This document shows positions 7,212 through 15,334 of a DNA stretch of 22,564 nt, piece after piece. Made by a program: the position numbers and the translations under genes. Within the stretch, counting starts at the first letter, position 1. Each line of letters opens with the position of its first letter. The notes under the pieces are model-generated. The model was not told the origin of the DNA and ran no database searches. It saw nothing but the letters and a program-made list of their open reading frames with translations. Where the stretch lies: assembly GCA_013817465.1 (NCBI GenBank), contig JACDCP010000009.1, forward strand, positions 1-22,564, given 5' to 3'. Origin of the DNA: Gammaproteobacteria bacterium (GTDB lineage Bacteria > Pseudomonadota > Gammaproteobacteria > Steroidobacterales > JACDCP01).

Positions 7212-8167
7212 GCTTCGCAGAGTTTCGCGACGTTGGCCGGATCGCCCCTCAAGCTGGTATCCATGTAATAGCGAAGCATTTCGCGTACGCGCTGATCGTC
7301 AGCTTCCGCGACGAGGCTCCCCAGGTCGCTGATCCAACCATCTGCGCAATCCTCGTCGGTTCGTTCCGAATCCGCGCAAGCCAACAGCCGGCTGAAGCCC
7401 GTTCGGTATCTTTCGAAGGCTCCGCGGCTCATCGGATCACCGTGGCCGGGTACCAGCCGGGTAAACTTCCCATCGGAAAGCTCTTGCAGAGCCATTGCCC
7501 AGCGCTCCGGGCATGCAGTTTCGAAAAATGGTACCGGCACGGTAACCAGGTCGCCGGCTGCGAGAATGCCGGATGCCGGATCCAGCACCCAGACATCGCC
7601 GGCAGTGACCGCTCGTGTTTCGAGATTCAGCACGAGCTCGCGCCCGGCGATGTGCCGCGGTCCCGAGCGGGTCACCACTTCATCCGGCGCGAGTTGCGGA
7701 CCCGCTTCAATGAGTGCCAGCTCGGTGCGAAACTGGCTTTGATCCTCTGGCCGATCTGTCGCGCTCACAATAAGGTCTTCGAGCTGTGTCCTGTAGTTCG
7801 CCAGGAACCCCGTCATCGCGTCCTCGATCGCCGAGCTCGCGTAGATACGCACGCCGGGATCACTTTGCCTCACGAGAATGTTCCCACCGATGTGATCGAG
7901 GTGCCAGTGCGTGTTGATGACCGCCTTGATGGGTTCGCCGGATTCCCTGGCGAAGTCCAGCAAATCCTGCGTATGCTCGCGGTGGCGAACGGTATCGATT
8001 ACGATCAGCCCTTCGGGTGCGCCAAAGATGACGCTGTTCCCGTCAGGCTGCCGCCCTTCGATGAATGTGCCGGCTATGAAATGCACGTCGGGCGCAAGTT
8101 CCGTCACCAGCGTCGTCGATGCGGCGCCCGCCGCGGCGACGAGACCGAGTACCAGGCCAAATGACAT
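7208..8167 (-). CDS. Exported metallo-beta-lactamase-fold hydrolase
   Basis: The ATG at 8167 has GGAGGT 5 nt upstream and opens an N-terminal signal (SFGLVLGLVAAAGAAS), giving 319 residues. The frame runs further upstream only because it crosses a repeat element. The metal motif HWHLDH is at residues 87-92, preceded by the usual strand IVIDT near 55-59. AAGDLVTVPVPFF and VPGHGDPMS supply the later Asp and His ligands of the fold. It is closer to the general MBL hydrolase group (quinoprotein-relay or lactonase-like) than to a clear antibiotic-resistance enzyme. Substrate is unknown; the location is probably periplasmic. It is the first gene of a coupled operon with the HExxH and DUF883 genes. 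Confidence 0.8.
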   Translation of the reverse strand: MSFGLVLGLVAAAGAASTTLVTELAPDVHFIAGTFIEGRQPDGNSVIFGAPEGLIVIDTVRHREHTQDLLDFARESGEPIKAVINTHWHLDHIGGNILVRQSDPGVRIYASSAIEDAMTGFLANYRTQLEDLIVSATDRPEDQSQFRTELALIEAGPQLAPDEVVTRSGPRHIAGRELVLNLETRAVTAGDVWVLDPASGILAAGDLVTVPVPFFETACPERWAMALQELSDGKFTRLVPGHGDPMSRGAFERYRTGFSRLLACADSERTDEDCADGWISDLGSLVAEADDQRVREMLRYYMDTSLRGDPANVAKLCEA

Positions 8168-8237
8168 GTCGTACCTCCATAGGTGATCTGCCTGGTCCCG
8201 GTAGGACATGGCTACCGCCGCTATGTTTGACAGCGAG

Positions 8238-8321
8238 AAAATGGGGACATTCCTGATTTCCGGGTGCCTGCGAGCCGTCAGCGCCATCCGCACCTGTGGA
8301 AATCAGGAATGTCCCCATTTC
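8238..8321. repeat. REPIN-like element A
   Basis: A 23-bp perfect inverted repeat (8239-8261 and 8298-8320; core ATGGGGACATTCCTGATTT) flanks a 36-nt spacer that contains a smaller GGTGC/GCACC stem. The element sits between the start of the MBL-fold gene and the ribosome binding site of the GNAT gene, so transcripts from both sides could include or abut it. The same arms and spacer length recur at 15031 and 21823. The layout is that of REPINs, mobilised in trans by REP-associated tyrosine transposases; no such transposase is in the window. Confidence 0.85.
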
Positions 8322-8341
8322 GTCGGTTATGGAGGACCTGG

Positions 8342-8620
8342 ATGAAGATCGAACATGATGAAAAGCGGCGGCGGTTCGTTGCCCAGATCGAAGGTGGCGA
8401 GGCGGTGCTCGACTATGATCGAGTGGCGGACGACACTTTGGATTACAAGCACACATTCGTGCCGCCCGAGAATCGCGGTCGGGGGATTGCCGGCCGGCTC
8501 GTGCGGCATGCCCTGGACTATGCCAGGGACAACGATCTGAAAGTCATCCCGACCTGCCCGTTCGTGGCCGCTGTGATCGGTGACTATCCGGAGTACGAGG
8601 CGCTCATCGAGTCATCATAG
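8342..8620 (+). CDS. Small GNAT-family N-acetyltransferase (YjdJ-like)
   Basis: This is a 92-residue protein with GGAGG 6 nt before the ATG. The sequence YKHTFVPPENRGRGIAGRLV carries the acetyl-CoA pyrophosphate loop (R/Q-x-x-G-x-G/A) at about residues 40-52, and the C-terminal VIPTCPFVAAVI is the usual end of the short Acetyltransf_CG type. These mini-GNATs lack the N-terminal strands of full acetyltransferases; their substrates are mostly unknown. It is transcribed alone and converges on the DUF885 gene with 36 nt between stops. REPIN A lies immediately upstream of the ribosome binding site. Confidence 0.85.
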   Translation: MKIEHDEKRRRFVAQIEGGEAVLDYDRVADDTLDYKHTFVPPENRGRGIAGRLVRHALDYARDNDLKVIPTCPFVAAVIGDYPEYEALIESS

Positions 8621-8656
8621 GCGTCGCCGACCGATTGCCGGCACGCTTCGCTACGG

Positions 8657-10471
8657 TCAGTGATTGGCAGACGAGGGCCGGTCCGCGAAGCTTGCGTGAG
8701 TCTCGAGCTGCCCGGCGTCGATCCACTGCCGCACATGATCCTGGAGTTGCCACAGGGGCAGCGCGCCGTTCTCCAGCACCCGTTGATGGAATTCGCGCAG
8801 ATCGAACTTCCCGCCGAGCTTTTCTTCCGCTTCGCTGCGCAGGCCGAAGATCACGAGCGCGCCGGAATCGTAGGCCGTCAACTGGCCTGGAATGGCGGCG
8901 ATGCGCGTAATGGCCGCCCTGGCTTCATCCTGCGAAAAGCGCCCGGTAGCCATGAGGAAGGCCATAGCCTGATCCGCCGTCCAGCCGAACGCATGAATGC
9001 CCGGATCCACCATCATGCCGCGAGCCGGCCAGATCCTGCGTGTAATGCGCGCGTAATCGACCGTATAAATGCCGGCTTCCTCGGCCAGGTGTTCGGCATA
9101 GCGCGCCCAGCCTTCGACGTAACCGGAATTGGAGCCGAGCTGCAGGATCGGATGCTGCTCTTCGAGCGTGAGCGCCATCGCGATCTGCAGGTGGTGCCCC
9201 GGCCACGCTTCATGCACAGCCGTGATCTCAGCGCCTCCGACCGTTTCGTCATGCCAGAAATCCAGCGAGATGCGGTATTCGCCGGGCTCGCCGGTCGTGC
9301 CCGGCGGCTGATAGTGCGAGCTGAGCCCGGAATCGCGCTGGTATTCCGGGAAAGGCTCGACAACGACGGGAGCCTCGGGGAGCGCCAGAAACAGCGGCGC
9401 GACTTTCTCGCGAGCCGCCGTGACAATGTCGCGCGAGTGCTCTACCAGGCCCTCCTCCGACTCGAAACGATGGCGCGTGCTTCACGTGCTCGACAATGAC
9501 TTCGAGATCATCGAGTCCGAACAACTCATTGCCGAGCGCCGACACGCGTGTGGAGTTCGCATTCACGGTTTTTTCGCCCAGCGCATAGATGGCGGCCGGA
9601 TCGCGGTCCAGTGTCGAGTAGTCGCGCAACATGGTCCTGTAGCAAGCGGCGCCGTTTGGCAGGGAGGTGACCGGCAGCTCTTCGCGCGCAGCGGGAATGT
9701 AAGTATGGGCAAGAAAGTCACGATAGCGGGTCACTGCCGGGCGAATGTCCGTGTCGATCAGTGTTTGCAGGGCGGTGCCGAATTCCGCATCTTCGGTGCG
9801 CTCGGCCATCGCGTTCAATGGCCATTCTTTCGCCGGCGCGGCGAGCATCTGCTCGATCTGCTTCAACATCGCTTCGGCCACGGGTTTCGCCGCCGAGTAG
9901 CCGTCGAGCAGGCCTTGCTTCAGATTCGCGATCTCCGTGTCGATGTAGCGCGGCAGCGACGCCCAGCGGCGTAAGGCCGCTTGCCGATCGTCCGGGGTTT
10001 CTACGGGTTGCCGTGTGGCGATGAACGACAGTCCGAGATGCCAGCTGAACATGTGATTGACGGTCTGCCAGAGCTCGCTCCGGCACACGCGCCTGTCGCG
10101 CGAGGCTTCCAGCAATTCCGTCAGCACGCCCCAGGCTACCCATTCACGCAGCGTCAGCGCTCCCTCATGCACGGTTGCGAGCTCGGCGTGCATGTTGTCT
10201 TCCAGCGCCTCCCATTCCTCCAGCGCCGCGAGCGAGTTGTCCAGCAGGCGATCGTGTGCCGGTGCCGGCAGGTTGGTGAAATAGGCATCTCCGGCTGCCT
10301 TTCCAGCGCAGCCGCGACGTAGCGGTCTGCGAGCGCATTCAGTTTCGTGTTCATCGCAGCGTCCGCCGCGGGTTTGGCAACCTCTAGTTCGGGCTGCTGC
10401 CCGGGCCCGCTGCACGCAGCTAGCGCGGTAATGAGCAGGAAGGAAAAGGCGAAACGGTTCAGTGGCGGCAC
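8657..10471 (-). pseudogene. DUF885 family lipoprotein gene interrupted by two frameshifts
   Basis: A GTG at 10471 with GGAG upstream begins a lipoprotein signal (LLITALAACSG). The reading frame must change near 10288-10298 (after ALERQPE, into DAYFTNLPAPAHD) and again near 9460-9475 (from EHVKHAPSF into ESEEGLVEHSRDI). After the second shift it returns to the first frame and runs through HEAWPGHHLQ, the signature of DUF885, to a TGA at 8657. Repaired, it would be about 604 residues, normal for this family of putative zinc-peptidase-like proteins. The shifts look like one missing base and one extra base. All three pieces retain conserved protein sequence, so this is either recent decay or an assembly error. 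Confidence 0.8.
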
Positions 10472-10542
10472 GACGTCGCTCCAGCGGAAAAATAATGGAA
10501 CAGATTAGCAGATGCGGGCAAGCCGCCTGCCAGCGCAGCCCA

Positions 10543-12147
10543 TCAACCGGTCTCGACGATCGGTTGCGCCAGGATCCAGAGGCTCAGCACTGTGTAAGCG
10601 ATCATCGCCAGCAGCATGGGTATCTGGCTGAGCAAGGCCGCGCGGTTATCGCGGAATGTCCGCAATGCCATCACGTGAGCCAGAAACACCGCGATGATAT
10701 GGCCGGCGACGATTGAGACCACCGATGCGAACCAGACGAAGCGTGCATTGACGATGCCGATATCGATCAGGTATAGCCGCGTGCCGAAAAGATTCCATCC
10801 GAATCCGAACGGATCGGAAGCAAGCGGAATCACGTACTGGCCCACGATGAGCAGGAACGACAGGTAATGAGCGAGGTGGTATGCCAAAGCGATCGGCACC
10901 AGGCTGAACACGAAGAGGCACGCCACCGCTCCGACTGTCACGCCGGCTCGGGCGTATGTGGGGGTCAATCCGTAAACCAACGCGCTGAACGACAGATACG
11001 CCAATTGGAAAAGCACCAAAAACAGCAGCAGGGCAATCGTGGACACCGCGCTGATGGCATCGCCGGTGATTTCCTGAAAGACGAGCACAAATGGCCGCAG
11101 GGCCTCTGAGTAGAGCATCAGGCGGGCGATTTCGCCCCACAGCGGGGTGGCGAGCAGGCCGTCGAACGTGACCGAAGACAGCATGACGAGCGTGAATACG
11201 GTGAGCGATACGGATACCGGACGATCTGTCAGCAATCCGACCGCATAAGGGCGCAGATTGAATTCCCGCTTCGCGGTCGATGCCCGCTCGAAGCACTCCT
11301 CGCAATTGATGCACTCGCCGATCGTGGATCGACAATCCGGCGACCCGCAGGAGGCGCAGAACTCTCGGTCGGTGACGCGAAATTCAGTGGGTGCGAATCG
11401 AGCCAGCAGGCTGAACACAATGGAGAACGCCTCGCCGTGCCTCAACCAGGTGTGTTTCCTGAAGACGAACATGCCCGACCAGGTGATCAGGCTGTAGACG
11501 ATCGTCGCCCGAGCCAGGTTGAACGGCGTATCGCTGGACGGCCAGACGAGCTCCGCCCAGACGAAACCGGCAAAGAGAATGACGGCGGGCCAGGAGCCGA
11601 GTCGTTTCGGGTAGGGCAGGTTCAGGCTGCCGCGCGCGGCCGGTCCGATCCGGCGCGCGATCCGTTCGGCCATTCCGTAAACAGTTTTCCAGGGATTGAT
11701 GAGCGCCCAGAGATGGCCCACGAGTCCCGAAACATAGGCGAGGCCCACCCACCAGATCACCCAGACCATGACCGGCGCGATGTTCTCGAACGGATCCGGG
11801 TTTCCGATCAGGCCTGCCACTATCACCAGCACGAGCAACCCGACGGCCAACAGCCGCACGAGCAAGAGCATCATCGGCCTGGCGAAGCCCCGGACGAAGG
11901 GCACGGCGAGAACATTGATCCGCGGATAGCGTTCAACAGTGCGTTGGCCGCGAAGAAAAAACGCGACCACCACGAAAGACACCGCAACCGCCGCTGCCGA
12001 CCCCGCAAGATACAGCCCCAGCGGGACCGGCAAGTCATAGCGCTGGGCAAAGCCGTGCGCGATGGCCGCGGGCACGGCGGCACACGAAGCCAGCGCGGCC
12101 GCTAGGCGGTACCAGTTCCGGCGAGCGGCCGACCCTCTGCTTCCCAC
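10543..12147 (-). CDS. Polytopic membrane protein with six-cysteine loop (database 'fenitrothion hydrolase'-like)
   Basis: This 534-residue protein has roughly ten to twelve hydrophobic helices. The start is a GTG 17 nt after the stop of the cupredoxin gene. The N-terminus is signal-like and leads to AHGFAQRYDLPVPLGLYLAG, a stretch I recall from membrane proteins labelled fenitrothion hydrolase in databases; that name is recollection and should not be taken as function. A hydrophilic loop contains Cys 264, 267, 272, 279, 282 and 285 (CxxC-x4-C-x6-CxxCxxC), suited to binding metal or an Fe-S cluster. The neighbouring cupredoxin suggests a membrane redox or copper-linked role, which is inference. 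Confidence 0.7.
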   Translation of the reverse strand: MGSRGSAARRNWYRLAAALASCAAVPAAIAHGFAQRYDLPVPLGLYLAGSAAAVAVSFVVVAFFLRGQRTVERYPRINVLAVPFVRGFARPMMLLLVRLLAVGLLVLVIVAGLIGNPDPFENIAPVMVWVIWWVGLAYVSGLVGHLWALINPWKTVYGMAERIARRIGPAARGSLNLPYPKRLGSWPAVILFAGFVWAELVWPSSDTPFNLARATIVYSLITWSGMFVFRKHTWLRHGEAFSIVFSLLARFAPTEFRVTDREFCASCGSPDCRSTIGECINCEECFERASTAKREFNLRPYAVGLLTDRPVSVSLTVFTLVMLSSVTFDGLLATPLWGEIARLMLYSEALRPFVLVFQEITGDAISAVSTIALLLFLVLFQLAYLSFSALVYGLTPTYARAGVTVGAVACLFVFSLVPIALAYHLAHYLSFLLIVGQYVIPLASDPFGFGWNLFGTRLYLIDIGIVNARFVWFASVVSIVAGHIIAVFLAHVMALRTFRDNRAALLSQIPMLLAMIAYTVLSLWILAQPIVETG

Positions 12148-12164
12148 GCTTCCGGTCCGGCGCT

Positions 12165-12551
12165 TTAGTCCGGATACACTTCCAGATAAAGCAGCGTGTC
12201 GTGGCCGCTTAGCGTGCCAAAGCCATGACTGGTCACGGGAAAGCGGCCGGTAGCATGCGCGATCAGGGACATGACGGCCGGGGTTTCCGGCGCGACCTCC
12301 AGTTCGATGTCATAGCCATGCAAATGCAATTGGACGGCTTCGTCGGTCGACCACACCAGCTCCACGCGGTCGCCCTGGGTCACCCGTATAAGCTCGCTAT
12401 CGCCGGCGACTTCCTGGTCTTCGATCGTGATAGCAATGCGGCGGATTTCGCCCTCGCTGGCCTCGAGGATGGGGTCCGGCAAGAAGCCGGACGCGACCAT
12501 GCACATGGCGCAAACGCTGGCAGAGAACAGGGGTCGCTGGCGCCGGCTCAT
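12165..12551 (-). CDS. Exported cupredoxin-like protein
   Basis: The ATG at 12551 has AGAGGAG 8 nt upstream; a GTG three codons earlier is less likely. The protein is 128 residues with an N-terminal hydrophobic signal to about residue 30. The rest fits a cupredoxin beta sandwich: IRVTQGDRVELVW, then VQLHLHGYDIELEV (His76, His78), then RFPVTSHGFG (His109) and the closing strand LLYLEVYP. The Cys of a classical type-1 copper site (CxxxH) is replaced by Ser/Thr, so copper binding would need other ligands such as the three His and Met94, or may be lost. It is co-directional with the membrane protein gene 17 nt downstream, so the two probably form an operon. Confidence 0.65.
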   Translation of the reverse strand: MSRRQRPLFSASVCAMCMVASGFLPDPILEASEGEIRRIAITIEDQEVAGDSELIRVTQGDRVELVWSTDEAVQLHLHGYDIELEVAPETPAVMSLIAHATGRFPVTSHGFGTLSGHDTLLYLEVYPD

Positions 12552-12727
12552 CTTATACACTCCTCTGATTTTTGGACTAATATAACTGCTTGCAGCGGCG
12601 GCTTCCTGCCCGGAGGTGCCGTTATCATCGCCGGACGCACGGTGATGGGTCCCTCTTATCGATCATCCGGCGAGGGATTGCTGGCGGGAATAACAATCAA
12701 CCAAATCATTGTTTCAGGGGAGATGTC

Positions 12728-13905
12728 ATGACCATTGGCATTCGCTTGTTCCTGCTGGGTCTCGCCGCATCGATTCCGGTTACGGCAAGCGCCGAGATTC
12801 TGGCCCTGCTCAATTACGAATCCAAGCCGGATGACTCGCTGAAGGAGCTGAAAATGCCGTTCGGCGCGATGGGCCGGAAGGAGGGCATAGGCATCATCGA
12901 GGTGGATCCGGAATCCGACACCTACGGACAGATGTTGATGGATATCCGCTGCCGGCCGACCTGGTGGCCCACCACGTGTTCTACAACCGGGATGCCACCA
13001 AGCTTTACCTGACCGCGCTGGGCCAGCCGGAGTTGCGCGTCATCGATATGACGAAGCACCCCTATCGCGTCAAGGTGATCGATGTGCCGGATTGCGAGGT
13101 CGGCGAGGACGTCGTCTTTTCCGAGGACAACAGGACCTAGTATGCGACCTGCATGGGCTCCAGCGTGGTGGTGATTGGCGACGCGGTCAAGGACACGTAC
13201 AGCAGGACCATCGAGCTCGATACGCCGTATCCCCACGGCATCGCCATTCACGAGGGGATCGACCGCATGTTGCTGACCAGCACCGTGCGCGTCTCGGATC
13301 TGAAGGACGCCGGCGAAGTGCTCGCGGTGCTGAAGCTCAGCACGGGTCGGGAGCTGTCCCAGTTGAAGGTTTCCGATCAGCCGTCGCCCTCCGGCGTGGC
13401 CCCCGTGGAGGTGGTTTTCGTGCCCGGCTCCGATCCTCCGGTGGCCTGGACGACCAACATGTTTGGCAACACGCTGTGGACGGCGACCTGGAATCCGGAC
13501 ACGGAAGAATTCGACGCCGCCGAGGGCTTTGATTTCGCGGAGCACGATACCGCCGTGCCACTGGAAATCTATTTTTCGGCGGACGGCGCGGAAATGTACG
13601 TCACCACCGCGAATCCCGGCCATCTGCATTTCTTCGATCTCAGCGAAGACGGCCGGCAGGCGACATTGGCGAAGACGCTCGAGGCCGGCGAAGGCGCGCA
13701 TCACGTGGCGTTCGACAAGGCGGGGCGCTACGCCTGGGTGCAGAATTCGTTCATCAACCTGCCGGGCATGAGTGAAGGCTCGATCACGACCGTGAATCTC
13801 GCCGACAGGACGGTGCTGGACACGATCACGACGTTCCAGAACAACGGTTTCAATCCGAACTGTATCGTGCTGCTGCCCGAGTGGAATGACCCTATGGGCC
13901 ATTGA
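12728..13905 (+). pseudogene. YncE-like beta-propeller gene with frameshift and in-frame TAG
   Basis: The ATG at 12728 follows GGGGAG and opens a Sec signal (IGIRLFLLGLAASIPVTASA). The coding sequence then needs a one-base insertion near 12946 (ATCCGCTG, probably once ATCCCGCTG) to pass from YGQMLMDI into PLPADLVAHHVFYNRD. In that frame a TAG at 13138-13140 interrupts FSEDNRT-stop-YATCMGSS, where TGG is the likely ancestor. Beyond it the frame stays open to 13905. Repaired length is about 392 residues, with repeated beta-propeller blades (PHGIAIHEG, TANPGHLHFFDLS, HHVAFDKAGRYAWVQNSF). Such exported YncE-type proteins have unknown or redox-associated roles. It is divergent from the cupredoxin gene. 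TAG is used as a normal stop elsewhere in the window. Confidence 0.8.
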
Positions 13906-13908
13906 AGG

Positions 13909-13925
13909 CCTGGTGATCGACCAGG
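13909..13925 (+). terminator. Short hairpin after the beta-propeller gene
   Basis: CCTGGT-GATCG-ACCAGG forms a 6-bp stem starting 4 nt after the TGA. No T tract follows, so it may be only a weak terminator or mRNA-end hairpin. Confidence 0.3.
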
Positions 13926-14027
13926 TCCTCGCACCAGGGCGTCATGAATGCGCTGCCCGAGTGAGCCGGCGTCGGTTCTTGCGGTCCATCAGTCGTGTAT
14001 TCTCTCGCTCCCCGCGGAGGGCGATGC

Positions 14028-15017
14028 ATGACCAAGGCGTTCGGTTCGACATTCACGCGGCACATGGGTGTCAGCGGGTACCGGGATGGCCAGTGGTCGC
14101 CGGTCGAGATGCGATCACTGGGCGAGCTCCACCTGCACCCGGCGGCGCACGTGCTGCATTACGGCAGCTCGTGTTTCGAGGGGCTCAAGGCGTATCGCCG
14201 GGAAGACGGCGGCGTCCATATATTCCGTCTGGATAAACACATCGAGCGCATGCAGAACAGCGCGCGTTTGCTCTGTCTGCCGGTGCCGGATCGGGAACTC
14301 CTCGACGAGATCATCTGTCGCCTCGTCCATGCATGTCGTGACGACGTGCCGCCCGCCCCGGGCGCGCTTTATCTCCGCCCGGTATTGTCAGGCGTCGACC
14401 CCAATATCGGCAGCGCGTCCAGGCCGGCCAGCGAGGCGCTTCTGTATGTGATTGCGTCGCCGGTGGGCGACTACTTCGGCAACAGTCAGACGCCGCTGCG
14501 CTTGCTGGTCGAGGATCGCATGCGCACGACCCCCGAGTTCGGTCAGGTAAAGACAGGCGGCAACTATGCCGCTGCCCTGCGCCGGGTCGTCGACGCAAAG
14601 CAGAATTTCCAGGCCGATCAGGTGCTTTTCTGCCCGGACGGCGACGTGCAGGAAACGGGAGCGGCAAACTTTCTGCTTCTGCAGGACGGCGCGATCCTGA
14701 CCAAACCGCTGGATGGATCGATATTGCCGGGGGTCACCCGGGATTCGCTGCTGCGACTGGCAGGGTCCCTCGGATACCGGATCGAGGAGCGGAATTTCGG
14801 CATCGACGACATGCTCGAATGGATCGCCGGAGGCGAGGCGGCCCTTTCCGGCACGGCTGCCGTGCTGGCCGGAGTCGGTGCCCTCTACCACGATGCCGAG
14901 GAGCACCACGTGGGCAATGGGAAGGTCGGCGCCCATACATCTCGCCTGCGTTCGCTGCTGACCGGCATCCAGACCGGCTCGGAAGCGGACGATTTCGGCT
15001 GGCTGCGAAAACTCTGA
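14028..15017 (+). CDS. ilvE: Branched-chain amino acid aminotransferase (class IV, PLP)
   Basis: The ATG at 14028 has GGAGG 7 nt upstream; the frame's earlier ATG at 13995 lacks a site. The 329-residue length fits bacterial BCATs. HYGSSCFEGLKAYR (residues 44-57) is the typical BCAT block. FGQVKTGGNYAAAL contains the PLP-binding Lys at residue 175, and DVQETGAANFLLL and LPGVTRDSLL are the later cofactor-loop signatures. It interconverts Leu, Ile and Val with their 2-oxo acids in the cytoplasm, using glutamate/2-oxoglutarate. No other ilv or leu gene is nearby. REPIN B starts 13 nt after the TGA and may shape the mRNA 3' end. Confidence 0.9.
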   Translation: MTKAFGSTFTRHMGVSGYRDGQWSPVEMRSLGELHLHPAAHVLHYGSSCFEGLKAYRREDGGVHIFRLDKHIERMQNSARLLCLPVPDRELLDEIICRLVHACRDDVPPAPGALYLRPVLSGVDPNIGSASRPASEALLYVIASPVGDYFGNSQTPLRLLVEDRMRTTPEFGQVKTGGNYAAALRRVVDAKQNFQADQVLFCPDGDVQETGAANFLLLQDGAILTKPLDGSILPGVTRDSLLRLAGSLGYRIEERNFGIDDMLEWIAGGEAALSGTAAVLAGVGALYHDAEEHHVGNGKVGAHTSRLRSLLTGIQTGSEADDFGWLRKL

Positions 15018-15030
15018 TCGGTTGCCACTT

Positions 15031-15114
15031 AAAATGGGGACATTCCTGATTTTCGGACTACCAGAGGTCTGGCTGCTACGATTCGTCGACGAAAATCAGA
15101 ATGTTCCCATTTTA
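15031..15114. repeat. REPIN-like element B
   Basis: The left arm (15031-15054) matches element A and C almost exactly. The right arm (15091-15114) is its inverse but has lost one G and carries a C-to-T change, so the stem is imperfect. The spacer is again 36 nt, with a CCAGA/TCTGG hairpin not found in the other copies. It lies between ilvE and the helicase leader. Confidence 0.85.
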
Positions 15115-15168
15115 GCTCGCCGGCTTCAGAAATCACATGAGGTTAAGACGCGAATCCGATCATACGCC

Positions 15169-15196
15169 TTGCATTGCGTGGGGTTTCTGTTAGAGT
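15169..15196 (+). promoter_or_regulatory. Putative promoter for the DEAD-box helicase
   Basis: TTGCAT (15169-15174) and TAGAGT (15191-15196) are spaced by 16 nt. A start near 15203 would give a leader of about 130 nt before the helicase ATG. Long leaders are common for RNA-helicase genes, but no known cis element was recognised here. Confidence 0.35.
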
Positions 15197-15334
15197 GCGC
15201 AGCATCTCGGCGCCCATCTGTCGCGCCTTCGTCTCGCGGTAATCCCTCTTTCGGCTCACCTCGATCCTTCATCCCTTGCTTATGCAGGCCGGCCAGCACA
15301 CGTTGGACGGGCCACTCAGGAACACTTTTTCCGC

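Noticed and set aside
7163..8164. 333-codon plus-strand ORF
   Set aside because: It is antisense to the MBL-fold gene, which has HWHLDH, a signal peptide and GGAGGT.
12940..12950. Programmed -1 ribosomal frameshift in the beta-propeller gene
   Set aside because: There is no slippery heptamer (GATATCCG) and the gene carries a second lesion.
13138..13140. TAG recoding (for example pyrrolysine or a reassigned amber codon)
   Set aside because: Other genes here (5563-6252 and gntK) end naturally in TAG, and the same gene also needs a frameshift, so simple inactivation or error is more likely.
12922..13902. 326-codon minus-strand ORF opposite the beta-propeller
   Set aside because: It is unbroken while the sense strand is broken, but its His/Arg-rich translation has no domain, whereas the sense strand encodes clear propeller blades.
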